Positions 6,806 through 16,286 of a stretch of DNA of 32,573 nt are shown here, piece by piece. Position numbers and translations under genes: made by a program. Within the stretch, counting starts at the first letter, position 1; the number at the start of each line of letters is the position of its first letter. A model generated the notes under the pieces. That model was given only the letters and a program-made list of their open reading frames with translations, did no database searches and had not been told where the DNA came from. Origin of the DNA: Mesorhizobium sp. (GTDB lineage Bacteria > Pseudomonadota > Alphaproteobacteria > Rhizobiales > Rhizobiaceae); contig JAIPUZ010000021.1 in NCBI GenBank assembly GCA_022833215.1, forward strand, positions 1-32,573, read 5' to 3'.

Positions 6806-7297
6806 TCAGCCGAGATTCTCGATCTCCTCGTCCGACAGGGTCTGCGGAATGATGGTCACCGGAATGGGGAAGGCTGCGCCCTTGCCGACCACGGACGCGA
6901 CCAGCGGTCCCGGTCCTTCCTTGCCGGAGCCTGCGGCCAGAACCAGAATGGCGATATCCTGATCCTCCTCGATCAGCTTGTGGATTTCCTCCACCCTGCT
7001 GCCCTCGCGCACCACCAGCTCCGGCTCGATTCCGAATTTCTGCCGCACGCGGGTGGCCTGCGCATCGAGCGCGGCATGGGCGGCGGCCGTGGCTTCCTCG
7101 CGCATGATCTTCTCCACGCCCAGGAAATGCTGGAAATCCTCGGTGTCGATCACATAGAGCAGAACCAGCACGCCGTTGGTGCTTTGCATGCGCAGCGAGG
7201 CATAGGTCACGGCCCGCTCGCATTCGGGCGTTTCATCGACAATGGCCAGGAACTTGCGGCGATGGCCGGCTTCGCGACTGAGACGTTTGGATACCAT
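6806..7297 (-). CDS. Universal stress protein (UspA family)
   Basis: The 163-residue protein is a single Usp domain: RKFLAIVDETPECERAVTYASLRM at the N terminus, LLYVIDTEDFQHFLGV after the second strand, and a C-terminal half with IAILVLAAGSGKEGPGPLVASVVGKGAAFPIPVTIIP. The G-x2-G-x9-G-(S/T) ATP-binding pattern of ATP-binding Usps is only partly recognisable, so nucleotide binding is uncertain. The ATG at 7297 follows a GAGGCGG-like ribosome site; an in-frame GTG at 7342 would add 15 residues. It lies between trpS (87 bases upstream) and nifU in the same direction, an arrangement common in Rhizobiales. Confidence 0.88.
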   Translation of the reverse strand: MVSKRLSREAGHRRKFLAIVDETPECERAVTYASLRMQSTNGVLVLLYVIDTEDFQHFLGVEKIMREEATAAAHAALDAQATRVRQKFGIEPELVVREGSRVEEIHKLIEEDQDIAILVLAAGSGKEGPGPLVASVVGKGAAFPIPVTIIPQTLSDEEIENLG

Positions 7298-7384
7298 GTG
7301 CGTGATCCGCCTCGCTGGCTTCGAACCGGCGCAATCTGCCACCGGCGGCAGCCGGCGGCAAGACGCGTCGCAACTGACGCCGGG

Positions 7385-8452
7385 TCAGTTTTGCAGAAGG
7401 CCGATGATGTCGCGCACCGAATGCATGGTCTGTTCGGCAATGGCGCCGGCGCGTTCGCCGCCATCCCTCAGCACGGTGTCGATGTACTGCGGATCCGCCA
7501 TCAGCCGGCGCATTTCACCGGCGATGGGGGCGAGCTTGTGGACGGCCAGATCGGCCAGCGCCGGCTTGAACACGGAGAACTGCTGGCCGCCGAATTCCTT
7601 CAGCACCGCTTCGCGGGTCATGTCGGCAAGCCCGGCATAGATGCCGACGAGATTGTCGGCCTCCGGGCGTCCCTCAAGCCCTGCGATCTCCCCCGGCAGC
7701 GCCTCCGGATCGGTCTTGGCCTTCTTGATCTTCTTCGAGATGGCGTCGGCATCGTCTGTCAGGTTGATGCGCGAGAGATCGGACGGGTCCGACTTCGACA
7801 TCTTCTTCGAACCGTCGCGCAGGCTCATGACCCGCGTGGCCGGCCCGCCGATCAGCGGCTCGGTGAGCGGGAAGAAGCCATTGACGGTTTCGTCGCCCAT
7901 CTGCATTTCGACGCCGAGGCCAAGCTCGGCTATGCGCGCGGAGAAATCGTTGTTGAATTTCTGGGCGATGTCGCGGGTCAGCTCCAGATGCTGCTTCTGG
8001 TCCTCGCCCACCGGCACATGGGTGGCGCGGTAGACCAGGATGTCGGCCGCCATCAGGCTCGGATAGGCGAGCAGCCCCAGCGAGGCGTTCTCGCGGTCCT
8101 TGCCTGCCTTGTCCTTGAACTGCGTCATGCGGTTCATCCAGCCGATGCGCGCCACGCAGTTGAATATCCAGGCGAGTTCGGCGTGCTGTAGCACGCGGGC
8201 CTGATTGAAAACGATATGCTGCTTCGGGTCGATGCCGGCGGCAAGGAAGGCGGCCGTGATCGAGCGCGTCTGCGAGCCGAGATCCTCATGGACAAGCTGC
8301 GCCGTGATCGAGTGCAGGTCGACGACGCAATAGATGCAGTCGTTGCTGTCCTGCAAGGCGACGAATTTGCGGATGGCGCCGAGATAGTTGCCGAGATGCA
8401 GGTTCCCGGTCGGCTGGACGCCGGAAAAGACGAGTTGCCTGAAGGTGGTCAT
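7385..8452 (-). CDS. trpS: Tryptophanyl-tRNA synthetase
   Basis: The 355-residue protein is a class I synthetase that charges tRNA-Trp in the cytosol. The HIGH-type motif is in [13 protein letters not shown] (residues 14-26) and KMSKS is at 217-221. Other landmarks are [10 protein letters not shown], the [16 protein letters not shown] stretch and a C-terminal helical domain. The length is normal for bacterial TrpRS. I chose the ATG at 8452 ([16 protein letters not shown]); the frame is open to 8521 but those extra residues are not part of the family. The 157-base gap upstream, toward murJ, contains strong inverted repeats described separately. Confidence 0.96.
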   Translation of the reverse strand: MTTFRQLVFSGVQPTGNLHLGNYLGAIRKFVALQDSNDCIYCVVDLHSITAQLVHEDLGSQTRSITAAFLAAGIDPKQHIVFNQARVLQHAELAWIFNCVARIGWMNRMTQFKDKAGKDRENASLGLLAYPSLMAADILVYRATHVPVGEDQKQHLELTRDIAQKFNNDFSARIAELGLGVEMQMGDETVNGFFPLTEPLIGGPATRVMSLRDGSKKMSKSDPSDLSRINLTDDADAISKKIKKAKTDPEALPGEIAGLEGRPEADNLVGIYAGLADMTREAVLKEFGGQQFSVFKPALADLAVHKLAPIAGEMRRLMADPQYIDTVLRDGGERAGAIAEQTMHSVRDIIGLLQN

Positions 8453-8527
8453 GATGTCTCCCTGGCTTGTGGAGGGCCGTTCGGGCATGACCCGGAAGCG
8501 CCCGGCTTGCGGCGGAATCATGCTGCC

Positions 8528-8560
8528 GTGAACCCCGCCCGACGAGGTTCACGAGGCGGG
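8528..8560 (-). promoter_or_regulatory. Overlapping competing stem-loops in the trpS leader
   Basis: GTGAACC (8528-8534) pairs with GGTTCAC (8546-8552), and CCCGCC (8534-8539) pairs with GGCGGG (8555-8560). The two pairings interleave, so they cannot both form as simple hairpins. They lie about 75-110 bases upstream of the trpS start in a transcript read from the - strand. This could be a regulatory leader or a degenerate repeat; no function is known. Confidence 0.4.
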
Positions 8561-8573
8561 CTTATGAACGATG

Positions 8574-8595
8574 GCCCCCTTACAATCAAGGGGGC
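8574..8595 (-). other. Perfect hairpin just downstream of murJ
   Basis: GCCCCCTT (8574-8581) and AAGGGGGC (8588-8595) form a perfect 8-base stem with a 6-base loop, 14 bases after the murJ stop codon. No T-run follows on the - strand, so it is not a standard intrinsic terminator. It may protect the murJ 3' end or, with the neighbouring stem-loops, shape trpS expression. Confidence 0.55.
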
Positions 8596-8609
8596 GGGAG
8601 GCAGGGTCT

Positions 8610-10196
8610 TCACTCTTCGGTACCGGCCGTGGCGGCGCTGCCGCGCCTGACATTCCTGCGGACCATGCCGGCATCGGCGCCCCCCGTGGCGAAGGCGAGA
8701 ACGAAATAGACGAGCGCACCCGCTCCGCACAGCAGCGCCAGGGATCCCGTCTGTGCAAGCAGGGAAGCCGAGGGCGCGAGCCACGGCGACAGCCACACCG
8801 CCCCGCCATAGAGGGCAGCGCCCATCAATGCCGAGGACAGCACGAGGCGGGGGATGCGCCTCATCAGCGGCGCGTCATGCCCCCAGTGACCGCGCCGGAT
8901 CAGCACCACGAGCAGCATCAGGGCGTTGACCCACCCTGCGACGACCGAGGCCACGGCGATGCCCGGCGCGCCCATGCGCGGGAACAGGGTCAGGGCGATG
9001 GTGATGTTGATCGCCACCGATATGGCGGCGAACACCATCGGCGTCTTCGTATCCTCGCGGGCGAAATAGCCCGGCGTGAACGCCTTGATGAGCACGAAGG
9101 CAGGCAGCCCGAGGCCGAATACGGCGAGGATCGAGGACACGAGCACCGTGTCGTCGGGGGTGAAAGCGCCGCGTTCGTACAGCACCCGCACGATCGGCTC
9201 GGAGATGACCAGCAGCGCAGCCGTGGCCGGCAGGGTCAGGAACAGCACGAATTCGACCGAACGGTTCTGGAGGCTTGCGGCCTCGCCATCGTTGCCGGCC
9301 TTGAGCGCCCGCGCCAGTTCGGGCAGCAGAACGATGGCCACCGCGATCCCGACGACCCCGAGCGGAAGCTGGTAGAAGCGGTCAGCCTGCGCCAGCGCGG
9401 GCACGGCCTTGTCCTGCCCGGACGCGATGGCGGTGCCGATCAGCGTGTTGATCTGGGTGATGCCGCCGGTGATTGCCGCCGGCAGCGCCAGCCACAGCAG
9501 GCGCTTCACATTGGGTGTCATGTGCGGCCATCTGAAGCCGATGGAGATGCCTGCGCGCCGCGCCGCGATCCAGACGATGGCGAGTTGCACGACGCCCGCC
9601 GCCATGACGCCCCAGGCCATGGCATAGCCGACTTCAAGACTGTCAGCGCCCGTGTACCAGGCATGCCCCAGCACCGCGATGAGGATGACGTTGAGGAACA
9701 CCGGAGCGATCGCCGCCGCGAAATAGCGGCGCAGCGAATTCAGCATGCCCGCCATCATCGCCGCCAGAGACATGCACATGAGATAGGGAAACATGATGGT
9801 GGCGAGCGCGACGGTCAGTTCGTATTTCTGCGGATCGCTGGCAAAGCCCGGCGCGATGATGGTGCGCACAAGAAGCGGCATGGCCAGTTCCATGAGTATC
9901 GTCAGCACCGTCAGAACCGAGAACAGCACGCCGAACACCTCCTCGGAGAAGCGGCGCGCCCCGTCGATGCCATTTGCCTCGATTTCCTTGGCGAACAGCG
10001 GCACGAAGGCGCTGTTGAACGCGCCCTCGGCAAACAGGCGGCGAAACGTGTTGGGAAACTGGAAAGCGGCGTAGAACGCACCCGCCACCGGGCCGGTGCC
10101 AAGCGCGGCCGCCATCAGCATTTCACGGGCAAAGCCCAGAATACGGCTCATCAACGTGCCGGAGGCGACCGTCGCGAATTTCCTGACAAGACTCAA
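8610..10196 (-). CDS. murJ: Lipid II flippase MurJ (MviN)
   Basis: The 528-residue protein is almost entirely membrane helices (about 14) of the MviN/MurJ branch of the MOP superfamily, which moves lipid II across the inner membrane for peptidoglycan synthesis. Typical stretches are MSLVRKFATVASGTLMSRILGFAREMLMAAALGTGPVAGAF at the start, FRRLFAEGAFNSAFVPLFAK, and the helix 8 region ITQINTLIGTAIASG. The conserved Arg residues near the N terminus (R18, R24) fit the charged central cavity of the family. It lies 114 bases downstream of glnD and upstream of trpS, all on the - strand. Confidence 0.96.
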   Translation of the reverse strand: MSLVRKFATVASGTLMSRILGFAREMLMAAALGTGPVAGAFYAAFQFPNTFRRLFAEGAFNSAFVPLFAKEIEANGIDGARRFSEEVFGVLFSVLTVLTILMELAMPLLVRTIIAPGFASDPQKYELTVALATIMFPYLMCMSLAAMMAGMLNSLRRYFAAAIAPVFLNVILIAVLGHAWYTGADSLEVGYAMAWGVMAAGVVQLAIVWIAARRAGISIGFRWPHMTPNVKRLLWLALPAAITGGITQINTLIGTAIASGQDKAVPALAQADRFYQLPLGVVGIAVAIVLLPELARALKAGNDGEAASLQNRSVEFVLFLTLPATAALLVISEPIVRVLYERGAFTPDDTVLVSSILAVFGLGLPAFVLIKAFTPGYFAREDTKTPMVFAAISVAINITIALTLFPRMGAPGIAVASVVAGWVNALMLLVVLIRRGHWGHDAPLMRRIPRLVLSSALMGAALYGGAVWLSPWLAPSASLLAQTGSLALLCGAGALVYFVLAFATGGADAGMVRRNVRRGSAATAGTEE

Positions 10197-10310
10197 ATTA
10201 TGCTCGCTTCCCTGTAACGCATATCGATGGAGCCCTCTTCCGGGCAGACAGGAATGGGCAATACAGCCGCAAGCGCGCCCTGCGAAGGAACCTTCAACGC
10301 ACCGCCTCGC

Positions 10311-13106
10311 CTATTCCGCCGCCGGGCGTGACTTGTAAAGCTGCTCCAGCCCCGCACCTTTCAGCACTTCGACCAGCCGCCTGGATATGGCTGCGATGCG
10401 GGCCGGGCTCTCCACCTTCTGCCCTGTCAGGTCGGTGACGTAGAAGGTGTCGATCACCTTTTCGCCGAAGGTGGTGATGTGAGCCGAGGCGATGTCGAGC
10501 GACAGGTCGGACAGCGCGCCGGTTATTTCCGACAACAGGCCGGGACGGTCCAGCCCCTTCACCTCTATCACCGAAAACCGGTGGGACAGGGTGTTGCGTA
10601 TTTCGGCCCGGGGCGTGATGCTGAATGCCCTGGCGCCGCGCTTCGCCTTGCTGCGCCTTGCGATCACCTCCGGCAGCCAGCTGCGTCCCGACAGCACATC
10701 CTCGATCAGCTTGCCGACGCGCTCGGCGCGCCGCCGCTCGTCCTCGTCGAGGTCGAACTCCCGGCTGATCAGTATGGTGTCGAGCGCGCGGCCATCCGCG
10801 GTGGTGAATATCTGCGCATCGACGATGTTCGCGCCGGCCGCAGCACATGCGCCGGCGATCACCGACAGCAGCCGGGGGTGGTCCTGCGCGAGAACTGTGA
10901 TCTCGGTCACCGCCTCGAACTCGTGGGTGCGCACCATGGTGTCGAGCTTGCGGCCGGCGGCGTCCGCGTCGCGCACGAACTGCGCATGGCGAAGCTGATC
11001 GGCAAGATCGACGGTGAGCAGGTAGTTCGGGTAGAGCAGGCCGACATAGGCCGCGCGTGCCTCTTCCGGCCAGCCGGCCAATGCCGCCATCAGATCGGCG
11101 CGCGCTTCGGCCGTGCGCTGCGAACGCGACATTTCCGAGAACCCCCCGGTCAGAAGCAGTTCGGTCTCGTAGTAAAGGGTGCGCAGGAGCTGCCCCTTCC
11201 AGCCGTTCCACACTCCGGGGCCGACGCCGCGAATGTCGCAGACGGTGAGGATGAGCAGCAGCTTCAGCCGCTCCGCCGACTGCACCGCCGCCGCGAAATC
11301 CTCGATGGTCTTGCGGTCGTTGAGGTCGCGGGTCTGCGCGGTCATCGACATCAGGAGATGGTTCTCGATCAGCCAGGCGACGGTTTCCGTATCGGCCGAC
11401 GACAGGCCCAGTTGCGGGCATATGCGCCGCGCGATTCGCGCACCGGCCGTGGAATGATCTTCCGGGCGGCCCTTGGCTATGTCGTGCAGCAGCACCGCCA
11501 CATAGAGCGCGTCGCGGCTCTTCTTCAGGCCCGGCATCAGCGAGTGCGAAAGGGGATGGGCCTTTTCCCCTTCTCCTCCCTCGATCTGCGCCAGCACGCC
11601 GACGCAGCGGATCAGATGCTCATCCACCGTATAGTGGTGGTACATGTTGAACTGCATCATGGCGACGATCCTGCCGAAATCGGGAATCAGCTTGCCCAGC
11701 AGCCCGGCTTCGTTCATGCGCCTGAGATTGAGTTCGGCATAGCGGTCCGAGGTGAGGATATCGAGGAACAGCCGGTTGACCTCGCCATTGCGCCGCAACG
11801 CCTTGTCGACCAGCCACAGGGAGCGCGTCACCAGCTTCAGCGCATCCGGGTGGAACTCCAGCCCATGCCGGTCGGCAAACCAGAACAGCCGCACGAGATT
11901 GACCGGATCGCGCTCGAAAACCTTGTCGTCGGCCACATTGAGGCGGTGGTTGTCGACGACGAATTCGCTGGTGCCGGCAAGCTTGCGCCGGCGCCGGGTG
12001 AATCCCGTGAACATGCCGGCCATGCCCGGAACCTGCTTGGCCTGCTCCTCCTCAAGCCCGGCGCAGAAGATGCGTGTCAGGTCGCCGACATCCTTGGCGA
12101 TCAGGAAATAGTGCTTCATGAAGCGCTCTACCGCCGACAGGCCGGGATGGCTCGTGTAGCCAAGGCGCTCGGCGATATCGCGCTGGATGTCGAAATAAAG
12201 CCGCTCCTCTGCCTTGCCGGTAAGGAAGTGCATGTGGCAACGCACCGCCCAAAGGAAATCCTCGGACTTCAGAAACAGCCTGTATTCGCCTTGCGTGAAA
12301 ACGCCCTTGCCGACCAGATCGGCGCCATTGCGCACACGATAGAAATATTTCCCGATCCAGAACAGCGTGTGCAGGTCGCGCAGGCCACCCTTGCCGTCCT
12401 TGACGTTGGGTTCGACCAGATAGCGGCTCTCGCCGGCCTTGGCATGGCGCACGTCGCGTTCGGCAAGCTTGGCCTGCGCGAATTCAGCGCCGGTCGTCGC
12501 AACGACCTCGCGGTCGAAGCGGTCCACCAGTTCACGGCTGAGCGCTTCGTCTCCGCAAAGAAAACGGCTCTCCAGAAGCGCCGTGCGGATCGTCATGTCG
12601 GCGAATGAGAGGCGGATGCATTCGTCGATATTGCGGGTGGCATGGCCGACCTTCAGCCCCATGTCCCACAGCATGTAGAGCATGTATTCGGCGATCTGCT
12701 CGCTCCACGGCGTCTGCTTGTAGGGCAGCAGGAACAGGAGATCGATGTCGGAGCCGGGCGCCAGCGTGCCGCGGCCATAGCCGCCCACCGCGATCACCGC
12801 CATGCGCTCGGCGGTCGAGGGGTTGTCGGCCGGATAGACGCGGGTGGCCGTGAATTCGTGCAGCGCCCGCACGATCTCGTCCATGACATGAGAGAGCCGG
12901 CGCGCACAGGCCGCCCCGCCGCCATCCTGGCGCAGCATCTCCTCCGCGATGCGCAGCCCCTCCTTGCGCTGTCGCTTGAGCAGGGCCAGCACCGCGTTGC
13001 GGGTGTCGAAAGAGCTGGCGGCATCCTTTTCGGCCAGAGCCGACAGCTCGCCGCGCAGGGCTGCGCCGTCTATGAGTTCGTCCAGCCTGAGCGCGATCCT
13101 TGCCAT
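10311..13106 (-). CDS. glnD: PII uridylyltransferase/uridylyl-removing enzyme
   Basis: The 931-residue bifunctional enzyme uridylylates and deuridylylates PII signalling proteins in answer to glutamine, so it sits at the head of nitrogen control. The nucleotidyltransferase domain has GGYGRG (108-113) and the metal ligands in SDIDLLF (Asp120, Asp122). An HD hydrolase domain carries His541-Asp542 in [15 protein letters not shown]. Two C-terminal ACT domains follow (about 735-810 and 850-925; [28 protein letters not shown] and [22 protein letters not shown]), which bind glutamine. All key residues appear intact. It is the first gene of the - strand housekeeping line and is divergent from copA across a 161-base gap. 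Confidence 0.97.
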   Translation of the reverse strand: MARIALRLDELIDGAALRGELSALAEKDAASSFDTRNAVLALLKRQRKEGLRIAEEMLRQDGGGAACARRLSHVMDEIVRALHEFTATRVYPADNPSTAERMAVIAVGGYGRGTLAPGSDIDLLFLLPYKQTPWSEQIAEYMLYMLWDMGLKVGHATRNIDECIRLSFADMTIRTALLESRFLCGDEALSRELVDRFDREVVATTGAEFAQAKLAERDVRHAKAGESRYLVEPNVKDGKGGLRDLHTLFWIGKYFYRVRNGADLVGKGVFTQGEYRLFLKSEDFLWAVRCHMHFLTGKAEERLYFDIQRDIAERLGYTSHPGLSAVERFMKHYFLIAKDVGDLTRIFCAGLEEEQAKQVPGMAGMFTGFTRRRRKLAGTSEFVVDNHRLNVADDKVFERDPVNLVRLFWFADRHGLEFHPDALKLVTRSLWLVDKALRRNGEVNRLFLDILTSDRYAELNLRRMNEAGLLGKLIPDFGRIVAMMQFNMYHHYTVDEHLIRCVGVLAQIEGGEGEKAHPLSHSLMPGLKKSRDALYVAVLLHDIAKGRPEDHSTAGARIARRICPQLGLSSADTETVAWLIENHLLMSMTAQTRDLNDRKTIEDFAAAVQSAERLKLLLILTVCDIRGVGPGVWNGWKGQLLRTLYYETELLLTGGFSEMSRSQRTAEARADLMAALAGWPEEARAAYVGLLYPNYLLTVDLADQLRHAQFVRDADAAGRKLDTMVRTHEFEAVTEITVLAQDHPRLLSVIAGACAAAGANIVDAQIFTTADGRALDTILISREFDLDEDERRRAERVGKLIEDVLSGRSWLPEVIARRSKAKRGARAFSITPRAEIRNTLSHRFSVIEVKGLDRPGLLSEITGALSDLSLDIASAHITTFGEKVIDTFYVTDLTGQKVESPARIAAISRRLVEVLKGAGLEQLYKSRPAAE

Positions 13107-13209
13107 GCGTGCCGGCTATCCTTCAGCTTGCAGAGAAGCGTCCTATATCCTGTTTCGCGCTGCAACGGTACGATTTTGCCCGCAAACGTCAGGCACCGGC
13201 ATATCCCTC

Positions 13210-13240
13210 TTGACCTTCCAGTGGCTGGAACCCCTATCTC
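13210..13240 (+). promoter_or_regulatory. CueR-type (MerR-family) promoter and operator of copA
   Basis: A -35 box TTGACC (13210-13215) and a -10 box TATCTC (13235-13240) are separated by exactly 19 bases. The spacer contains the perfect dyad TTCCAG-TGG-CTGGAA (13216-13230). A 19-base spacer with a dyad in this position is the hallmark of promoters activated by MerR-family regulators, and the CTTCCAG/CTGGAA half-sites resemble known CueR/HmrR operators. The copA ATG follows 28 bases after the -10 box. Copper-induced activation by a CueR protein is the expected behaviour. Confidence 0.88.
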
Positions 13241-13267
13241 GGGCAAAAGCAGTTGAAAGAGGTTGTC

Positions 13268-15796
13268 ATGGCACATTCCGACCACCCGCACGATCACGGC
13301 AAGCAACACCATCCCGGACACGGGGGCGGCTCCTGCTGTTCGGGTGCGGCTGCGGAAAAAGCCGAAACCGTGGTTCGCGATCCGGTCTGCGGCATGACGG
13401 TCGATCCCGAGGCGGGTAAGCCGAGCCTCGTCCACGAAGGACACACCTATCACTTCTGCTGCGAAAGCTGCCGTACCAAATTCGCCGCAGATCCGGAAAG
13501 CTACATCACCGCCAAAGACCCTGTCTGCGGCATGAAGGTGGACCGTGCCAGCGCCCGCCATTTCCTGCGCCATCAGGGCGAGAAGCATTATTTTTGCTCG
13601 GCGCGCTGCCTGGAAAAATTCGAGGCCGAGCCCGAAAAATACCTCGGTGACCGTCCGGCGCCCGAGCCGATGCCGGCGGGCACGCAGTACACCTGCCCGA
13701 TGCATCCCGAGATCGTGCAGGATGGTCCCGGCGACTGCCCGCTTTGCGGCATGGCGCTGGAGCCGATGGGGGTGCCGACCGGCGACGAAGGCCCGAACCC
13801 CGAGCTGGTCGATTTCACCCGCCGCTTCTGGGTCAGCGTCACACTGGCATTGCCGCTCGTGGTCATCTCCATGGGACCGATGGTCGGGCTTCCGGTCCGA
13901 GACTGGCTGGGCGAACGGGTTGCCGTGTGGGCCGAATTCGCGCTGGCCACACCGGTGGTGTTGTGGGCGGCGTTTCCCTTTTTCAAGCGCGGCTGGGCCT
14001 CGATCCTCAACCGCAGCCCCAACATGTGGACGCTGATCTCCATCGGCGTGGCGGCGGCCTATCTCTACAGCGTCGTGGCGACGCTGTTCCCCGACCTGTT
14101 CCCGCATGAGGTGCGCGGCCACGGCGATTCGGTGCCGGTCTATTTCGAGGCGTCCGCAGTCATCATCGCGCTGGTCTTCCTCGGCCAGGTGCTGGAACTG
14201 AAGGCGCGCGAAAAAACGGGCTCGGCCATCCGCGCCCTGCTCGACCTCGCGCCCAAGACCGCGCGGCTGATCGGCGCCGATGGCTCCGAGCGCGACGTGC
14301 CGCTGGCCGAGGTCAGGGCCGGCGAACGGCTGCGCATCCGCCCCGGCGAATCGGTGCCGGTCGACGGCACCGTCGAACAGGGCCGCTCGACCGTCGACGA
14401 ATCGATGATCACCGGCGAGCCGATTCCGGTCGAAAAGGGCGAGGGCGACGGCCTGATCGGCGGCACGCTGAACCGCAACGGCACGCTGGTCATGCGGGCC
14501 GAGAAGGTGGGCTCCGAAACCACCCTGTCGCGCATCGTGGAGCTGGTCGCCAAGGCGCAGCGCAGCCGCGCGCCGATCCAGAGCCTTGCCGACCGCGTGT
14601 CGGCCTGGTTCGTGCCGACCGTGGTGCTGGTCGCCATCCTCGCCTTCATCGGCTGGATGACGTTCGGGCCTGAGCCGCGCTTCGTCTACGCCATCGTCTC
14701 GGCGGTGTCGGTGCTGATCATCGCCTGCCCCTGCGCGCTCGGTCTGGCGACGCCGATGTCGATCATGACCGCCACCGGGCGCGGGGCGCAGGCCGGCGTG
14801 CTGATCCGCGAGGCGGCCGCACTCGAGCGGCTGGCCGCCGTCGATACGCTGATCGTCGACAAGACAGGCACGCTGACCGAGGGCCGTCCGGAACTGACCG
14901 ACGTCCGCGCCGAAGATGGCTTCGAGGAAAACGAGGTGCTGGCGTTGGCAGCTGCCATCGAACAGGGCTCCGAGCATCCGCTGGCCGAGGCCATCGTCGC
15001 CGGCGCCAAGGCGCGTGGGCTGTCTCTCCCGGCTGCCGGGGATTTCGAGGCGGTCAACGGCAAGGGCGTTTCCGGCACCGCCGACGGGCGCAAGCTGGTG
15101 CTCGGCAATGCGCTGTTCATGCAGGAGCACGGCATCGACGCCACGCTCATCTCGCAGCATGCCGATGCGCTGCGCGAGAACGGGCGCTCGGCCATCCTCG
15201 TCGCCATCGACGGCAAGCCGGCGGGCGTGGTAGCCGTGTCCGATCCGATCAAGCCGACCGCGGCGGAGGCGCTGCGCGAGCTGACGCGTTCGGGCATGCG
15301 CATCGTCATGGCGACCGGCGACAATGAGCGCACCGCCAGGGCCATTGCCGCCAGCCTCGGCATCGAAGAGGTTCGCGCCGGCATGCTGCCGGAGGCCAAG
15401 GCGGATCTTGTCGCGGAACTAAAGGGCAGGGGCGCGGTGGTGGCCATGGCGGGCGACGGCATCAACGATGCGCCGGCTCTTGCCGCCGCCGATGTCGGCA
15501 TCGCCATGGGCACCGGTGCCGACGTGGCGCTGGAAAGCGCCGGCATCACGCTGGTCAAGGGCGACCTCACCGGCATCGTGCGGGCGCGCCATCTGGCGCA
15601 GAAGACGCTGTCCAACATAAGGCAGAACCTGTTCTTCGCCTTCCTCTACAACGCGCTCGGCGTGCCGGTGGCCGCCGGCGTGCTCTATCCGATCACCGGC
15701 ACGCTGCTGTCGCCGATGCTGGCGGCGGCCGCCATGAGCCTGTCGTCGGTCTCGGTGATCGCCAATGCGCTCCGGCTGCGGGGGCTGAAGCTCTGA
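13268..15796 (+). CDS. copA: Copper-exporting P1B-type ATPase with two YHS domains
   Basis: The 842-residue protein moves Cu+ (or Ag+) out across the inner membrane at the cost of ATP. The N terminus is His-rich with a CC pair (residues 2-23), followed by two YHS domains (DPVCGM at 38 and 84) and a heavy-metal-binding domain (YTCPMHPEIVQDGPGDCPLCGM, from 141). No GMTCxxC-type HMA domain is present. The core has the transport CPC at 487-489, TGEP in the actuator, the phosphorylated Asp531 in DKTGT, His570-Pro in SEHPLAEAI and GDGINDAPAL at 729-738. The ATG at 13268 has an AAAGAGG ribosome site; an upstream TTG at 13253 is less likely. A CueR-type promoter precedes it and a DUF305 gene follows. 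Confidence 0.94.
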   Translation: MAHSDHPHDHGKQHHPGHGGGSCCSGAAAEKAETVVRDPVCGMTVDPEAGKPSLVHEGHTYHFCCESCRTKFAADPESYITAKDPVCGMKVDRASARHFLRHQGEKHYFCSARCLEKFEAEPEKYLGDRPAPEPMPAGTQYTCPMHPEIVQDGPGDCPLCGMALEPMGVPTGDEGPNPELVDFTRRFWVSVTLALPLVVISMGPMVGLPVRDWLGERVAVWAEFALATPVVLWAAFPFFKRGWASILNRSPNMWTLISIGVAAAYLYSVVATLFPDLFPHEVRGHGDSVPVYFEASAVIIALVFLGQVLELKAREKTGSAIRALLDLAPKTARLIGADGSERDVPLAEVRAGERLRIRPGESVPVDGTVEQGRSTVDESMITGEPIPVEKGEGDGLIGGTLNRNGTLVMRAEKVGSETTLSRIVELVAKAQRSRAPIQSLADRVSAWFVPTVVLVAILAFIGWMTFGPEPRFVYAIVSAVSVLIIACPCALGLATPMSIMTATGRGAQAGVLIREAAALERLAAVDTLIVDKTGTLTEGRPELTDVRAEDGFEENEVLALAAAIEQGSEHPLAEAIVAGAKARGLSLPAAGDFEAVNGKGVSGTADGRKLVLGNALFMQEHGIDATLISQHADALRENGRSAILVAIDGKPAGVVAVSDPIKPTAAEALRELTRSGMRIVMATGDNERTARAIAASLGIEEVRAGMLPEAKADLVAELKGRGAVVAMAGDGINDAPALAAADVGIAMGTGADVALESAGITLVKGDLTGIVRARHLAQKTLSNIRQNLFFAFLYNALGVPVAAGVLYPITGTLLSPMLAAAAMSLSSVSVIANALRLRGLKL

Positions 15797-15829
15797 AACC
15801 GGGCAGGGGTCCACACAAGGAAAACCATC

Positions 15830-16216
15830 ATGACGTGCAGGAAAATGAAGTTCGCCGCTGTTGCCGCCGCTCTCGCCGTCGGGCTCGGCTGCTACCAGAT
15901 CGCCTCGGCGCAGGAGGACCACGCCGGCCATGGCGCGGCGGCGGCGAGCGCCGAAAGCGCTTCCGTAGCCGGCTACAAGGCAGCCATGGACAAGATGCAT
16001 GCCGACATGACTGAAATCGACTACAGCGGCGACGCCGATGTCGATTTCGCGCGCGGCATGATTCCTCACCATCAGGCCGCCATCGACATGGCAAAGGTTC
16101 TGCTGGAACATGGCAAGGACCCGGAGATGCGCAAGCTGGCCGCGGAGGTCATCGCCGCGCAGGAAGCCGAGATCAGCCAGATGCAGGAGTGGCTTCAGGC
16201 GCATCCGGTGCAATAA
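15830..16216 (+). CDS. DUF305 (CopM-type) periplasmic protein
   Basis: The 128-residue protein has a cleavable-looking signal peptide (to about IASAQ, residue 27), a short His/Ala-rich link ([11 protein letters not shown]) and a DUF305 domain with the family core [26 protein letters not shown] (His80, His81). DUF305 proteins such as CopM bind copper in the periplasm, and the Met/His pattern here fits. It starts 33 bases after copA, with an AAGG ribosome site, and is most likely cotranscribed from the copper promoter. A second ATG at 15845 would remove five residues and also gives a good signal peptide. Confidence 0.9.
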   Translation: MTCRKMKFAAVAAALAVGLGCYQIASAQEDHAGHGAAAASAESASVAGYKAAMDKMHADMTEIDYSGDADVDFARGMIPHHQAAIDMAKVLLEHGKDPEMRKLAAEVIAAQEAEISQMQEWLQAHPVQ

Positions 16217-16286
16217 GCGCGGTGCAATTGCCTCGCATCGTCATCCGCGTCATCATGGTGCCGATTCCATGAGCCGGAGACCGCCG

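Noticed and set aside
7298-7384. TTCGAAC and GC-rich repeats between usp and trpS, suggestive of a tRNA end
   Set aside because: No acceptor, D or anticodon stem can be formed around it; the region is a GC-rich gap with a direct repeat CCGGCGGCA and a short 5-base hairpin.
8571-10217. + strand open frame (548 codons) opposite murJ
   Set aside because: It is His/Arg/Gln-rich and covers the murJ membrane protein gene exactly, as expected from reverse reading of hydrophobic codons.
10479-12608. Long + strand open frame (709 codons) opposite glnD
   Set aside because: Antisense to glnD, whose domains and catalytic residues are complete; no family features in the antisense product.
13070-15160. 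Long - strand open frame (696 codons) opposite copA
   Set aside because: It is a shadow of the copper ATPase gene, with low-complexity Asp/Arg/His-rich sequence and no motif.
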